Below are positions 1 through 5,673 of a stretch of 5,918 bases of DNA, in pieces. The translations under genes and the position numbers were made by a program. The stretch lies in assembly GCA_002713545.1 (NCBI GenBank), contig PATJ01000022.1, positions 46,795 to 52,712 on the forward strand. The letters run 5' to 3'. The stretch's first letter is position 1. Each line of letters starts with the position of its first letter. The notes beneath the pieces are model-generated. The model did no database searches and was not told the origin of the DNA. It worked only from the letters and a program-made list of their open reading frames with translations. Source of the DNA: Acidimicrobiaceae bacterium (GTDB lineage Bacteria; Actinomycetota; Acidimicrobiia; Acidimicrobiales; MedAcidi-G1).

Positions 1-2021
1 GTTCCGTGCATGCAAAACGCAAATCCAAGTCCTCTCCTGATATGCGGTCTATCAGCGGGATTTTTCCAAGACTCGTCATGCCTGCGGTGCCAACCGATAG
101 CACGGCTTCCTTGGGCTACACACTCTTCGATTCCGTTAGACATAACTTTCGGATATTCATCGAGTTCTTCTTCTGTTGTTCCTTGTTCACCTAAGTGCGG
201 AGCAATATTCATTTCATCCCCGACCTTGACCCAATTCTGTCTCCGGAATTCAATAGGATCCATTCCTAAATCAATTGCAATATCTTCCATGTGAGCTTCT
301 AAACCGAAGAGAGCTTGAGGCGCTCCGTATCCTCTATACGCTCCCGGCACAGGAATATTTGTGTACATAACGTCGCAATCGAAACGTTTGTTATCACAGT
401 TGTAAGAGGAGAGGCCTCTAAGTCCGGCGACTGTCTGCACGGTGTAGCCATGGGTTCCGTAAGGTCCTGTATTGCCAACTAGTTTTAGTTCTTGAGCAAC
501 AAGATTACCTTCTGAATCAACGCCTGTTCTGTAAGTAAGTGTTTGTGGGTGCCGAGTTCTGCTTGCATAAAATTCTTCAGCTCGGGTTAACTCGAGCTGT
601 ACCGGCTGCCTGGTAGCTATAGCTAAGTGAGCGACAATATCTTCAATAAGCATTTCTTGTTTAGCACCAAAGCCACCACCAATTCGCGGTTTGATAATCC
701 TGACATCTTTGATATCCATCCCGACTAAAGGTGCAAGCATGCGACGTGTGTGGAATGGCACTTGCGTGGCTGTTCTGACGACAAGACGTTCATCGCTATC
801 GAGCCAAGCTGTAGAGATATGAGGCTCTATGGGAGCCGGTTGAACTTGATGAACTCGAAAAGTCTGTTCATACGTCCGATCAGCATTTTGCAGGGCGGAA
901 TCCACGTCGCCTCTTTCGGCGAATATTTGATGAACCAGATTCCGGTCCCTGTCAGCAATATCTACAGTATCAACTTCGTCGTGAATCACTGGGGCATCGG
1001 GGTTTCCAGCTTCCAATTCATCAAATACCGCTGGTAAGACTTCGTACTCGACCTTTATCAGACTGCATGCTTCTTCAGCTATTTGTGGAGTTTCGGCAGC
1101 CACTGCAGCCACACGATCGCCTACATGTCTTACCTTGTTATCAAAACTAACTTGATCATGGGGCTTAGGATTCGGATAAGACTGGCCCCCTGAAGCATAT
1201 TTAACTCGATCAATGTTTTCGTGATGTATAACAGCATGAACACCTGGGAGTGCAAGAGCTTCAGAATCATCTATCGAGATGATTCTTGCATGAGCATGTG
1301 GACTCCGAAGAACCTTTGCATGAAGCAAACCCCGAATGTCAAAATCGGCAGTAAATGCTGGGTTCCCTTTCACTAATCGGACTGCGTCTACCTTGACTTC
1401 CGGCTGTCCTACCACTGAAGTTGAGGGAACTTCTGAAGAAGGGATCAACCTTGGGATGGCATCGGAAGCTTCGGGAGGGGAATCGTCTGGATCCACTGTC
1501 ACAGGGTTGACCCCATCAGTCATGGGTTTGAGTATTAATGGTCGAAATGGTTCTGGTTCCTCTCCACGAAGAACCGCTGCAGCCTGTTTAACTGCCGCTA
1601 CAGGTTTAACGTATGCAGTTTCTCTATCAAGAATTCCTGAAAGCATGTCGCGTATTTCAATTTCGGTGGGGTCGGGGGTTTCTTGTAGTAATTGAAGAGT
1701 GCCAAGAATCATGGCACCAACAGAGTAGCCAGATTGCATGGCTCCAGTTGCCGCAAAAGCTGCTTGAACGGGATGAAGGGAGGGGTCTGTATTTAGGGAT
1801 TCAAGTGTTACGACTGAATGCCCGTTCGCTTGGGATGCAAGAATCACCTCACTGCTTGCAAGAAGGCCATCGAAAAGAACAGCTGAAGCCCCAGTTTCCC
1901 CAGATGAAGACCCAAAGCGAACACTCGACATCCCCTCACGTCTGAGTGCCGTTATCAAAGTTTCATGAACCTCGCATTCGATGGTTGTATCCTGGCCGTT
2001 GAGCTCAATATTGATCTGCAT
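1..2021 (-). CDS. Molybdenum hydroxylase large subunit (xanthine dehydrogenase/aldehyde oxidase family, XdhD-like), cysteine-less ferredoxin domain fused to molybdopterin domain; C-terminus cut by window edge
   Basis: My own translation of the minus strand gives 673 uninterrupted codons from ATG at 2021 to the window edge. Residues 1 to about 153 match the two-[2Fe-2S] domain of the family (LHPVQ at 82-86, SGY at 97-99, LSG at 127-129, AYVKPV at 136-141), but none of the eight cluster cysteines is present. A Pro/Ser/Asp-rich linker (about 154-204) follows, then the molybdopterin region: RSPHAHARI, HVGDRVAAV, TQVP with Gln420, GGGFGAK at 448-454, and GAYRGYGAPQ at 560-569. These are standard cofactor and active-site motifs of the family. 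The catalytic C-terminal Glu lies outside the window. The order FeS-like then Mo, without an internal FAD domain, resembles D. gigas aldehyde oxidoreductase and E. coli XdhD; the FAD subunit is encoded just upstream. The enzyme probably hydroxylates an N-heterocycle or aldehyde in the cytoplasm; the substrate is unknown. The family is very secure, the XdhD-type assignment moderate. Confidence 0.93.
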   Translation of the reverse strand, partial: MQINIELNGQDTTIECEVHETLITALRREGMSSVRFGSSSGETGASAVLFDGLLASSEVILASQANGHSVVTLESLNTDPSLHPVQAAFAATGAMQSGYSVGAMILGTLQLLQETPDPTEIEIRDMLSGILDRETAYVKPVAAVKQAAAVLRGEEPEPFRPLILKPMTDGVNPVTVDPDDSPPEASDAIPRLIPSSEVPSTSVVGQPEVKVDAVRLVKGNPAFTADFDIRGLLHAKVLRSPHAHARIISIDDSEALALPGVHAVIHHENIDRVKYASGGQSYPNPKPHDQVSFDNKVRHVGDRVAAVAAETPQIAEEACSLIKVEYEVLPAVFDELEAGNPDAPVIHDEVDTVDIADRDRNLVHQIFAERGDVDSALQNADRTYEQTFRVHQVQPAPIEPHISTAWLDSDERLVVRTATQVPFHTRRMLAPLVGMDIKDVRIIKPRIGGGFGAKQEMLIEDIVAHLAIATRQPVQLELTRAEEFYASRTRHPQTLTYRTGVDSEGNLVAQELKLVGNTGPYGTHGYTVQTVAGLRGLSSYNCDNKRFDCDVMYTNIPVPGAYRGYGAPQALFGLEAHMEDIAIDLGMDPIEFRRQNWVKVGDEMNIAPHLGEQGTTEEELDEYPKVMSNGIEECVAQGSRAIGWHRRHDESWKNPADRPHIRRGLGFAFCMHG
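1563..2021 (-). other. Degenerate [2Fe-2S] domain lacking all eight ligand cysteines (residues 1-153 of the large subunit)
   Basis: Set against the family pattern GC-x4-C-GAC ... C ... QCGYC ... CRCTGY, the visible residues are Ser38, Thr43, Ser46, Glu58 (Ser57 if gapped by one), Ser97, Ser100, Asp132 and Glu134. The flanking framework glycines and helices are retained, including G41, G44, the LHPVQ helix, SGY, LSG and the AYVKPVAAV end. The only cysteine in the domain is Cys16, which is not at a ligand position. The replacements are spread over about 290 bases in an open frame, so a sequencing error or frameshift cannot explain them. The domain should fold but should not hold two [2Fe-2S] clusters in the normal way. 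Confidence 0.88.
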
Positions 2022-2032
2022 TAGTTTTCACC
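2019..2032 (-). promoter_or_regulatory. TAATG stop/start overlap with GGTGA ribosome-binding site for the large subunit
   Basis: On the minus strand the FAD-subunit stop TAA (2023-2021) shares one base with the ATG (2021-2019) of the large subunit. A GGTGA Shine-Dalgarno-like element (2032-2028) lies six bases before that ATG. This fixes the start and implies coupled translation of the two subunits, as expected for partners in one complex. Confidence 0.75.
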
Positions 2033-2761
2033 GTTAAGTAAATTGAGGGTTCGTGAAGCAAGAATCTGGGCTAGATGTATTCTGTATTCTGAGGCTCCGC
2101 GAAAATCACTAGTAGGTTGCAAGGAAACTGTCGGATTTTCTGGATCCACAAGCACTGGTGTTGGGGCAACTCCAGTAATGGCCATCCGATAACCGTCGGA
2201 GCATTGTCTGGTGGCAACGGCAACAATAGGCGTATCAGCGGGGGTCCTTCCGGTTGCCTCTAGTCGGGATTCTCCATCGGTTGCGATATCGATTGACAGT
2301 ATTATTCCCGAATCCATAAGTTCTGGTTTGCTCAACACTTCTTGAAGAGGAACACTTAGCTCTCCATCAGACTTTAAAATCGTGACTTCAGCGTCGTGAA
2401 CTAAGAGGCTTGCTATTAACTGACTATCAGAATCACCGCTAGCGATCGTCCCTCCAATGGTTGCCAGAGTTCTCAAAGTGCTTGGCAACTCAGAACGTGA
2501 GGAAAGTCGAATTAAATCAGGGGAATCGGAATTTTTCATTATCTCATGAAGTGTTGTCATGGACCCTATTTTCAATTTCCCGTTCGAGCGGTCAATTCCT
2601 TTCAAAGCGAGACTTTGTAGATCTACCAGATGGAGAGGTTCCGTATCTTCATTAGCATTTAATTGAGTTCCACCTGCTAGCGGAACGTGTTTGTCCTGAC
2701 AAACAAGACTTAGTGCTTCTTCTATATTTTTAGGTCTCTGATATGAGATTATTTTTGTCAT
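2021..2761 (-). CDS. FAD-binding subunit of molybdenum hydroxylase (CoxM/XdhB/YgfM family), short form
   Basis: The 246-residue protein has the FAD-domain pattern of this family: the early QRP...EEAL segment (8-17), AGGTQLNA (29-36) for the first FAD/pyrophosphate loop, LKIGSMTTL (63-71), ATIGGTIASGD (100-110) for the second loop, and a C-terminal ITGVAPTPVLV with FRGASEYR typical of the CO-dehydrogenase flavoprotein C-terminal domain. It is shorter than the usual 280-300 residues and close to E. coli YgfM in length and in the AGGxxLNA motif (comparison from memory). In the classic enzyme it would take electrons from the Mo centre through the FeS clusters and pass them to NAD+ or another acceptor; here the partner has no cluster ligands. 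I chose ATG at 2761, preceded by GGA four bases upstream, over an in-frame TTG at 2770 that adds three residues. The stop overlaps the next start as TAATG. Confidence 0.92.
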   Translation of the reverse strand: MTKIISYQRPKNIEEALSLVCQDKHVPLAGGTQLNANEDTEPLHLVDLQSLALKGIDRSNGKLKIGSMTTLHEIMKNSDSPDLIRLSSRSELPSTLRTLATIGGTIASGDSDSQLIASLLVHDAEVTILKSDGELSVPLQEVLSKPELMDSGIILSIDIATDGESRLEATGRTPADTPIVAVATRQCSDGYRMAITGVAPTPVLVDPENPTVSLQPTSDFRGASEYRIHLAQILASRTLNLLNGEN

Positions 2762-2896
2762 TAAATCCAATTCTGATTCTCAGATATACATGTTACTCCA
2801 AGAAGAAATTATCAGGAACCTAACGATTCTCAACGTCGAAGACCTAAAGTGAACTCCAGAAATCTGTTTCACCTAATTAATAGCAGAAAGGCAGAA
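2762..2896. promoter_or_regulatory. Divergent intergenic region, presumed promoters for the Mo-hydroxylase operon and the ABM monooxygenase
   Basis: This 135-base, AT-rich gap separates two genes that point away from each other, so each must be transcribed from here. AT-rich hexamers that could be -10 elements are present (TGATAAT and TATATC read on the minus strand, TAATTA on the plus strand), but none pairs with a convincing -35 at normal spacing. GATTCTCA occurs twice in direct orientation (2775-2782 and 2825-2832), exactly 50 bases apart. No riboswitch-like fold or strong palindrome was seen. Confidence 0.45.
2887..2891 (+). promoter_or_regulatory. Ribosome-binding site (AAAGG) deciding the start of the ABM monooxygenase
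   Basis: AAAGG lies five bases before ATG 2897. An in-frame GTG at 2849 would add sixteen residues with no family similarity, so this site supports the ATG as the true start. Confidence 0.6.
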
Positions 2897-3229
2897 ATGT
2901 CAGTAATAAAAATTAATGCAATAACTGTCCCAAAAAATCTGGGGGATGAAGTAGCTCGGCGTTTCGCCGAAAGAATAAAGGCAGTAGATGGAAAAAAAGG
3001 ATTTCAAGGTTTTGAACTGATGCGGCCTACAGATGACCGCGAGACATGGTTGGTTGTTACACGCTGGGAGAGCGAAGATGATTTTATAGCTTGGGTTCAG
3101 TCGCCAGATTTTGCCGAAGGGCATCGCGCAGCAATGGAAGCCGCAAATGAACATCCCGAGCCTCTTCCATTGACAGCCGAACTTTGGTCATACATCGTCG
3201 AAGTCAAAGCAGATGGTTCAACCGTTTAA
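2897..3229 (+). CDS. ABM-fold monooxygenase, IsdG/MhuD-like (probable heme-degrading monooxygenase)
   Basis: The 110-residue protein is a single ABM (dimeric alpha/beta barrel) domain. Its start, SVIKINAITVP, and the blocks RRFAERIKAVDG, GFQGFELMRP and WLVVTRWESEDDFIAWV closely follow mycobacterial MhuD (recalled from memory). The three residues that define IsdG-type heme oxygenases are in place: Asn7, Trp66 and a His at 76 that could be the proximal heme ligand. Such enzymes bind heme in a dimer and open the ring to release iron in the cytoplasm. The gene is monocistronic, divergent from the Mo-hydroxylase operon and convergent, with a 12-base gap, with the amidohydrolase gene. No signal peptide is seen. 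A role as a quinone- or metabolite-oxidising ABM monooxygenase is the alternative, because the family is functionally broad. The fold is very secure; heme as substrate is likely but unproven. Confidence 0.88.
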   Translation: MSVIKINAITVPKNLGDEVARRFAERIKAVDGKKGFQGFELMRPTDDRETWLVVTRWESEDDFIAWVQSPDFAEGHRAAMEAANEHPEPLPLTAELWSYIVEVKADGSTV

Positions 3230-3241
3230 CGAAAGATTAAT

Positions 3242-4606
3242 TTAAAGTAATCGTGTGGCAATGCCGGCTTTCTGAAAGATTTTTTCTGCAGACTCAGTTG
3301 CCCTGGCTATAGCTTCTTTTTCATTAGTGAAAGTAATTTCTTTATTTCTAATAAGTAATTTTCCATCAACCATTACGTGTACGACATCCCTTGGGGTGGC
3401 ACAATAAACGATCGCAGATGCGACTCGATGCACTGGAGCGGCGAAGGCAGTCATTAGATCAACGACTATGAGATCTGCTTTTTTACCGACTTCCAACGAT
3501 CCGATTTCTTTTTCTTTACCCACTAGTTTAGCGCCATGCCGACAAGCCAAATGAAGCACTTCTTCAGGTTGTAGTACACCTGCATCCAAATTATGAACCT
3601 TCTGAAGTAATACAGTTGCCTTGCACGTTTCGAACATGTCTTGTCGATTGTTGCTCCCGGGCCCATCAGAAGCCAAGGCAACGGTAATGCCACGATCGAG
3701 CATTTCTTTAATTTTCGCCACCCCCGAAGCTAGGTACATATTTGAAACTGGGCAGTGAACAACTGAAGCCCCGTATTTTGAAATTAAATCAATTTCATCC
3801 TCGTCAAGCCAAATGGCATGCGCAAGTTGAAGATCGGGACCTAAAAGTCCTAATGATTCAAGCCAATGAACATGCCTAAGGCCGCGTTCTTCAACATTCA
3901 TTTCCACTTCGATTGCTGTTTCAGCGCAGTGAAGATGCGTCGACCCGCCCCATGATCTTGCAGCAGCAACGGTTTCGATCATTGCTGCATCTGAACAGCC
4001 CCACGGGATTAAAGGTGCCAAACCAACTTGGACTCGATTATTCTCCGCACCGTGCCATTTTTCACGCACAGGGCTTATACGGCTTATAACTGTTTGTGCT
4101 GATTCCGTTAGAGGGGGATGGTAATTTCGATCCGCCCACCCACTTGCCAAAATGAATCTCAAACCAACTTCAGATGCGGCTTGGCAAACCGCATCATCTA
4201 TCTGTGGGTCTACGTGAATATATTGATGGTCAACAACTGTAGTTGCACCCCCTCTAAGGTTTTCTATCAATCCCAGCATTGCGGCGGCTTTCGCAGAGTC
4301 GGCATCAAGCTCTGAAGCACCCGGCCAGATGCTTTCTTCGAGCCAATCAAGGAGTGGTTTATCATCGGCAAGTCCGCGGAAAAAAGTTTGAAAAAGATGT
4401 GTGTGCCCATTCACCATCCCCGGCATTATCGCTGAGCCAGAAGCTCCGATTATTTCATCTGCTTCCTTACGGATATTTTTAGGTGCTTCACCTTTTCCTA
4501 TATTCTCGATTATGTCATTTCTTATAAAAATCCAACCTGGATCTAAAACAGAGTTTGAGTCGTCAACGGTTACTATTGCTGAACCTTCAAAAAGCACTGA
4601 GGTCAT
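3242..4606 (-). CDS. Metal-dependent amidohydrolase of the ATZ/TRZ family (MtaD / 8-oxoguanine deaminase-like)
   Basis: This 454-residue TIM-barrel hydrolase has all the hallmarks of the mononuclear-metal deaminase/chlorohydrolase group. They are the PGMVNGHTH metal motif (His68, His70), HLHCAET (metal ligand His226 with Glu229 as proton shuttle), AHAIWLDE (His263), VHCPVSNMYLASG (284-295) and SDGPGSNN (metal ligand Asp314), with the composite beta domain at both ends (GSLEVGKKADLIVVD near the C-terminus). The segment RGLADDKPLLDWLEESIWP resembles methylthioadenosine/SAH deaminases, whereas DHQY and the VLLQKV helix resemble 8-oxoguanine deaminases, so the substrate is probably an aminated N-heterocycle but not determined. 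Length is normal for the family and no catalytic residue is missing. Its ATG overlaps the stop of the upstream flavin monooxygenase (TAATG), so the two are co-translated and presumably act in sequence. SsnA-type amidohydrolases are a more distant alternative. Confidence 0.92.
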   Translation of the reverse strand: MTSVLFEGSAIVTVDDSNSVLDPGWIFIRNDIIENIGKGEAPKNIRKEADEIIGASGSAIMPGMVNGHTHLFQTFFRGLADDKPLLDWLEESIWPGASELDADSAKAAAMLGLIENLRGGATTVVDHQYIHVDPQIDDAVCQAASEVGLRFILASGWADRNYHPPLTESAQTVISRISPVREKWHGAENNRVQVGLAPLIPWGCSDAAMIETVAAARSWGGSTHLHCAETAIEVEMNVEERGLRHVHWLESLGLLGPDLQLAHAIWLDEDEIDLISKYGASVVHCPVSNMYLASGVAKIKEMLDRGITVALASDGPGSNNRQDMFETCKATVLLQKVHNLDAGVLQPEEVLHLACRHGAKLVGKEKEIGSLEVGKKADLIVVDLMTAFAAPVHRVASAIVYCATPRDVVHVMVDGKLLIRNKEITFTNEKEAIARATESAEKIFQKAGIATRLL

Positions 4607-4608
4607 TA
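4604..4608 (-). promoter_or_regulatory. TAATG stop/start overlap between flavin monooxygenase and amidohydrolase
   Basis: The stop TAA (4608-4606) of the upstream gene shares one base with ATG (4606-4604) of the amidohydrolase. No clear Shine-Dalgarno element precedes it, so translation probably depends on re-initiation by ribosomes ending the upstream gene. Confidence 0.65.
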
Positions 4609-5631
4609 CATAGACCAGTCAGCGAAGGTATCGATAACTGGACGCATATCATCCATAAGTGGATAAAGAATCGGACAAGTCACACCGGCGTCTATATATT
4701 CTTCAACGGTTTCACGACATTGTCGGCCCGTGCCCACAGCCATCAGAGATTTAACAAGATCATCAGGGATGAGATCAGCGGCTTTGCGATAGTCAGCTTC
4801 CGTAGCTGGCCAACCAACCACTTCTTTAACTCGCTCAACCAGCTCGGGATCAGCACCACTAGCTTTCATTATGTGAGGTTCAGTTCCAAGGTAATAGGCG
4901 ATAAGCGATTTTCCAGTTCGAATAGCTTCTGCAGGATCTTCATCGGAAAGAGAACATACCAACAGTTCAGGCCTATCGATTTGGTCTATGTTTTTTCCAG
5001 ATTTTTTTGCCCCCACAGAAACTAGTTCGACAGCTTCACGAATGTATTCGGGTGTCACGATGTAGTTCAAAACTACACCATCACAGATTTCGCCAGCTAG
5101 TTCCAGCATCTTAGGTCCAGTTGCGCCCAGATAAATCGGTATATCTCTAGCATCGACATTGCCATATGCAACATCTAGCTTCACTCGGTCAAGATTTACG
5201 AATTCGCCTGAATAGCTGACTTCCTCCATAGTGAAGAGCTCGCGGATTGACTCAATGTTTTCTCTCATTGCCTTAAGAGGTTTTTTTCTTTCTTCACCCA
5301 CTCTGGAAGTAATAGGCTCCCACCACGCTCCAAGCCCCAGCATTACACGACTTTGATTAGCATCATCAAGACCCGCCAATTCCCACATGGTGCTCCAAGT
5401 TGCAGCTATGACTGCAGGGTTTCGAGTCCAAATAGGCAAAACACCCGAACCAATTCGAACATTATTTGTTTCATTTAAAAGAGCGCTCATCATTACTACG
5501 CAATCGCGAGCCAAACGTGTGTCCGCTTGCCAGATTTCTTTAATCCCACGACTCTCAGCGTATTTAGCCATTTCTAGCTCATACGCGATCTCGTGTTTGT
5601 CTTGAAAGTAAAGTGCGATTCGGGAGTTCAT
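4606..5631 (-). CDS. LLM-class (luciferase-like) flavin-dependent oxidoreductase
   Basis: The 341-residue protein is a bacterial-luciferase-like TIM barrel of the Mer/F420- or FMN-dependent group. Visible motifs are [13 protein letters not shown] (31-43), [16 protein letters not shown] (59-74) with the helix after it, [10 protein letters not shown] (94-103, the usual GRxxLGLG turn), the [15 protein letters not shown] helix (119-133), and [20 protein letters not shown] (164-185), which normally binds the flavin phosphate. Length is typical. Members either reduce or oxidise with F420 or oxygenate substrates with FMNH2 and O2; the sequence does not settle which, or the substrate. It is the first gene of an operon with the amidohydrolase and lies head-to-head with a RidA gene, an arrangement that suggests ring oxidation followed by hydrolysis. 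The ATG at 5631 has no Shine-Dalgarno sequence, and GATAAT on the same strand ends ten bases upstream, so the mRNA may be leaderless or nearly so. Confidence 0.93.
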   Translation of the reverse strand: MNSRIALYFQDKHEIAYELEMAKYAESRGIKEIWQADTRLARDCVVMMSALLNETNNVRIGSGVLPIWTRNPAVIAATWSTMWELAGLDDANQSRVMLGLGAWWEPITSRVGEERKKPLKAMRENIESIRELFTMEEVSYSGEFVNLDRVKLDVAYGNVDARDIPIYLGATGPKMLELAGEICDGVVLNYIVTPEYIREAVELVSVGAKKSGKNIDQIDRPELLVCSLSDEDPAEAIRTGKSLIAYYLGTEPHIMKASGADPELVERVKEVVGWPATEADYRKAADLIPDDLVKSLMAVGTGRQCRETVEEYIDAGVTCPILYPLMDDMRPVIDTFADWSM

Positions 5632-5673
5632 TTATGGCGACATTATCGCTTTTAGCGTAGTAGCGTCGTTATT
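5632..5673. promoter_or_regulatory. 42-base divergent promoter gap between the flavin-monooxygenase operon and ridA-like gene
   Basis: Both neighbours must be transcribed from this very short gap, and neither has a recognisable ribosome-binding site. GATAAT on the minus strand (5647-5642) and TAGCGT on the plus strand (5661-5666) could serve as -10 elements placed 10 and 7 bases before the respective starts. The gap also contains an 8-base tandem near-repeat, TAGCGTAG/TAGCGTCG (5653-5668, 7 of 8 matching), and a small palindrome CGCT-TTT-AGCG (5647-5657). These may be an operator shared by both genes; this is inference from position. Confidence 0.4.

Noticed and set aside
1336..1945. Plus-strand open frames of about 110-120 codons opposite the Mo-hydroxylase subunit
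   Set aside because: They are antisense to a clearly conserved coding sequence, have low-complexity Ser/Gly-rich or unrecognisable products and no ribosome-binding site.
1563..2021. Pseudogene or sequencing error as an explanation for the missing cysteines
   Set aside because: The frame is open over 673 codons, eight separate codons are changed, neighbouring framework residues are conserved, and the visible molybdopterin motifs are intact.
2762..2770. TTG start at 2770 for the FAD subunit
   Set aside because: It adds only three residues and overlaps the GGA element that serves the ATG at 2761; it cannot be fully excluded.
2775..2832. GATTCTCA direct repeat 50 bases apart as an operator pair
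   Set aside because: One 8-base match within a 135-base AT-rich gap is not clearly above chance, and no dyad surrounds either copy; noted in the region entry only.
2849..2896. GTG start at 2849 for the ABM monooxygenase
   Set aside because: The extra sixteen residues do not match the family, which begins at the SVIKINA segment; ATG 2897 has a good AAAGG ribosome-binding site.
3230..3241. Terminator between the convergent ABM and amidohydrolase genes
   Set aside because: The gap is 12 bases; the only inverted match (GATTA/TAATC) is short, AT-rich and partly inside coding sequence, with no GC stem or T-run.
4555..5025. Plus-strand open frame of 156 codons opposite the flavin monooxygenase
   Set aside because: It overlaps two strongly conserved minus-strand genes and its product has no recognisable domain; it is a shadow frame.
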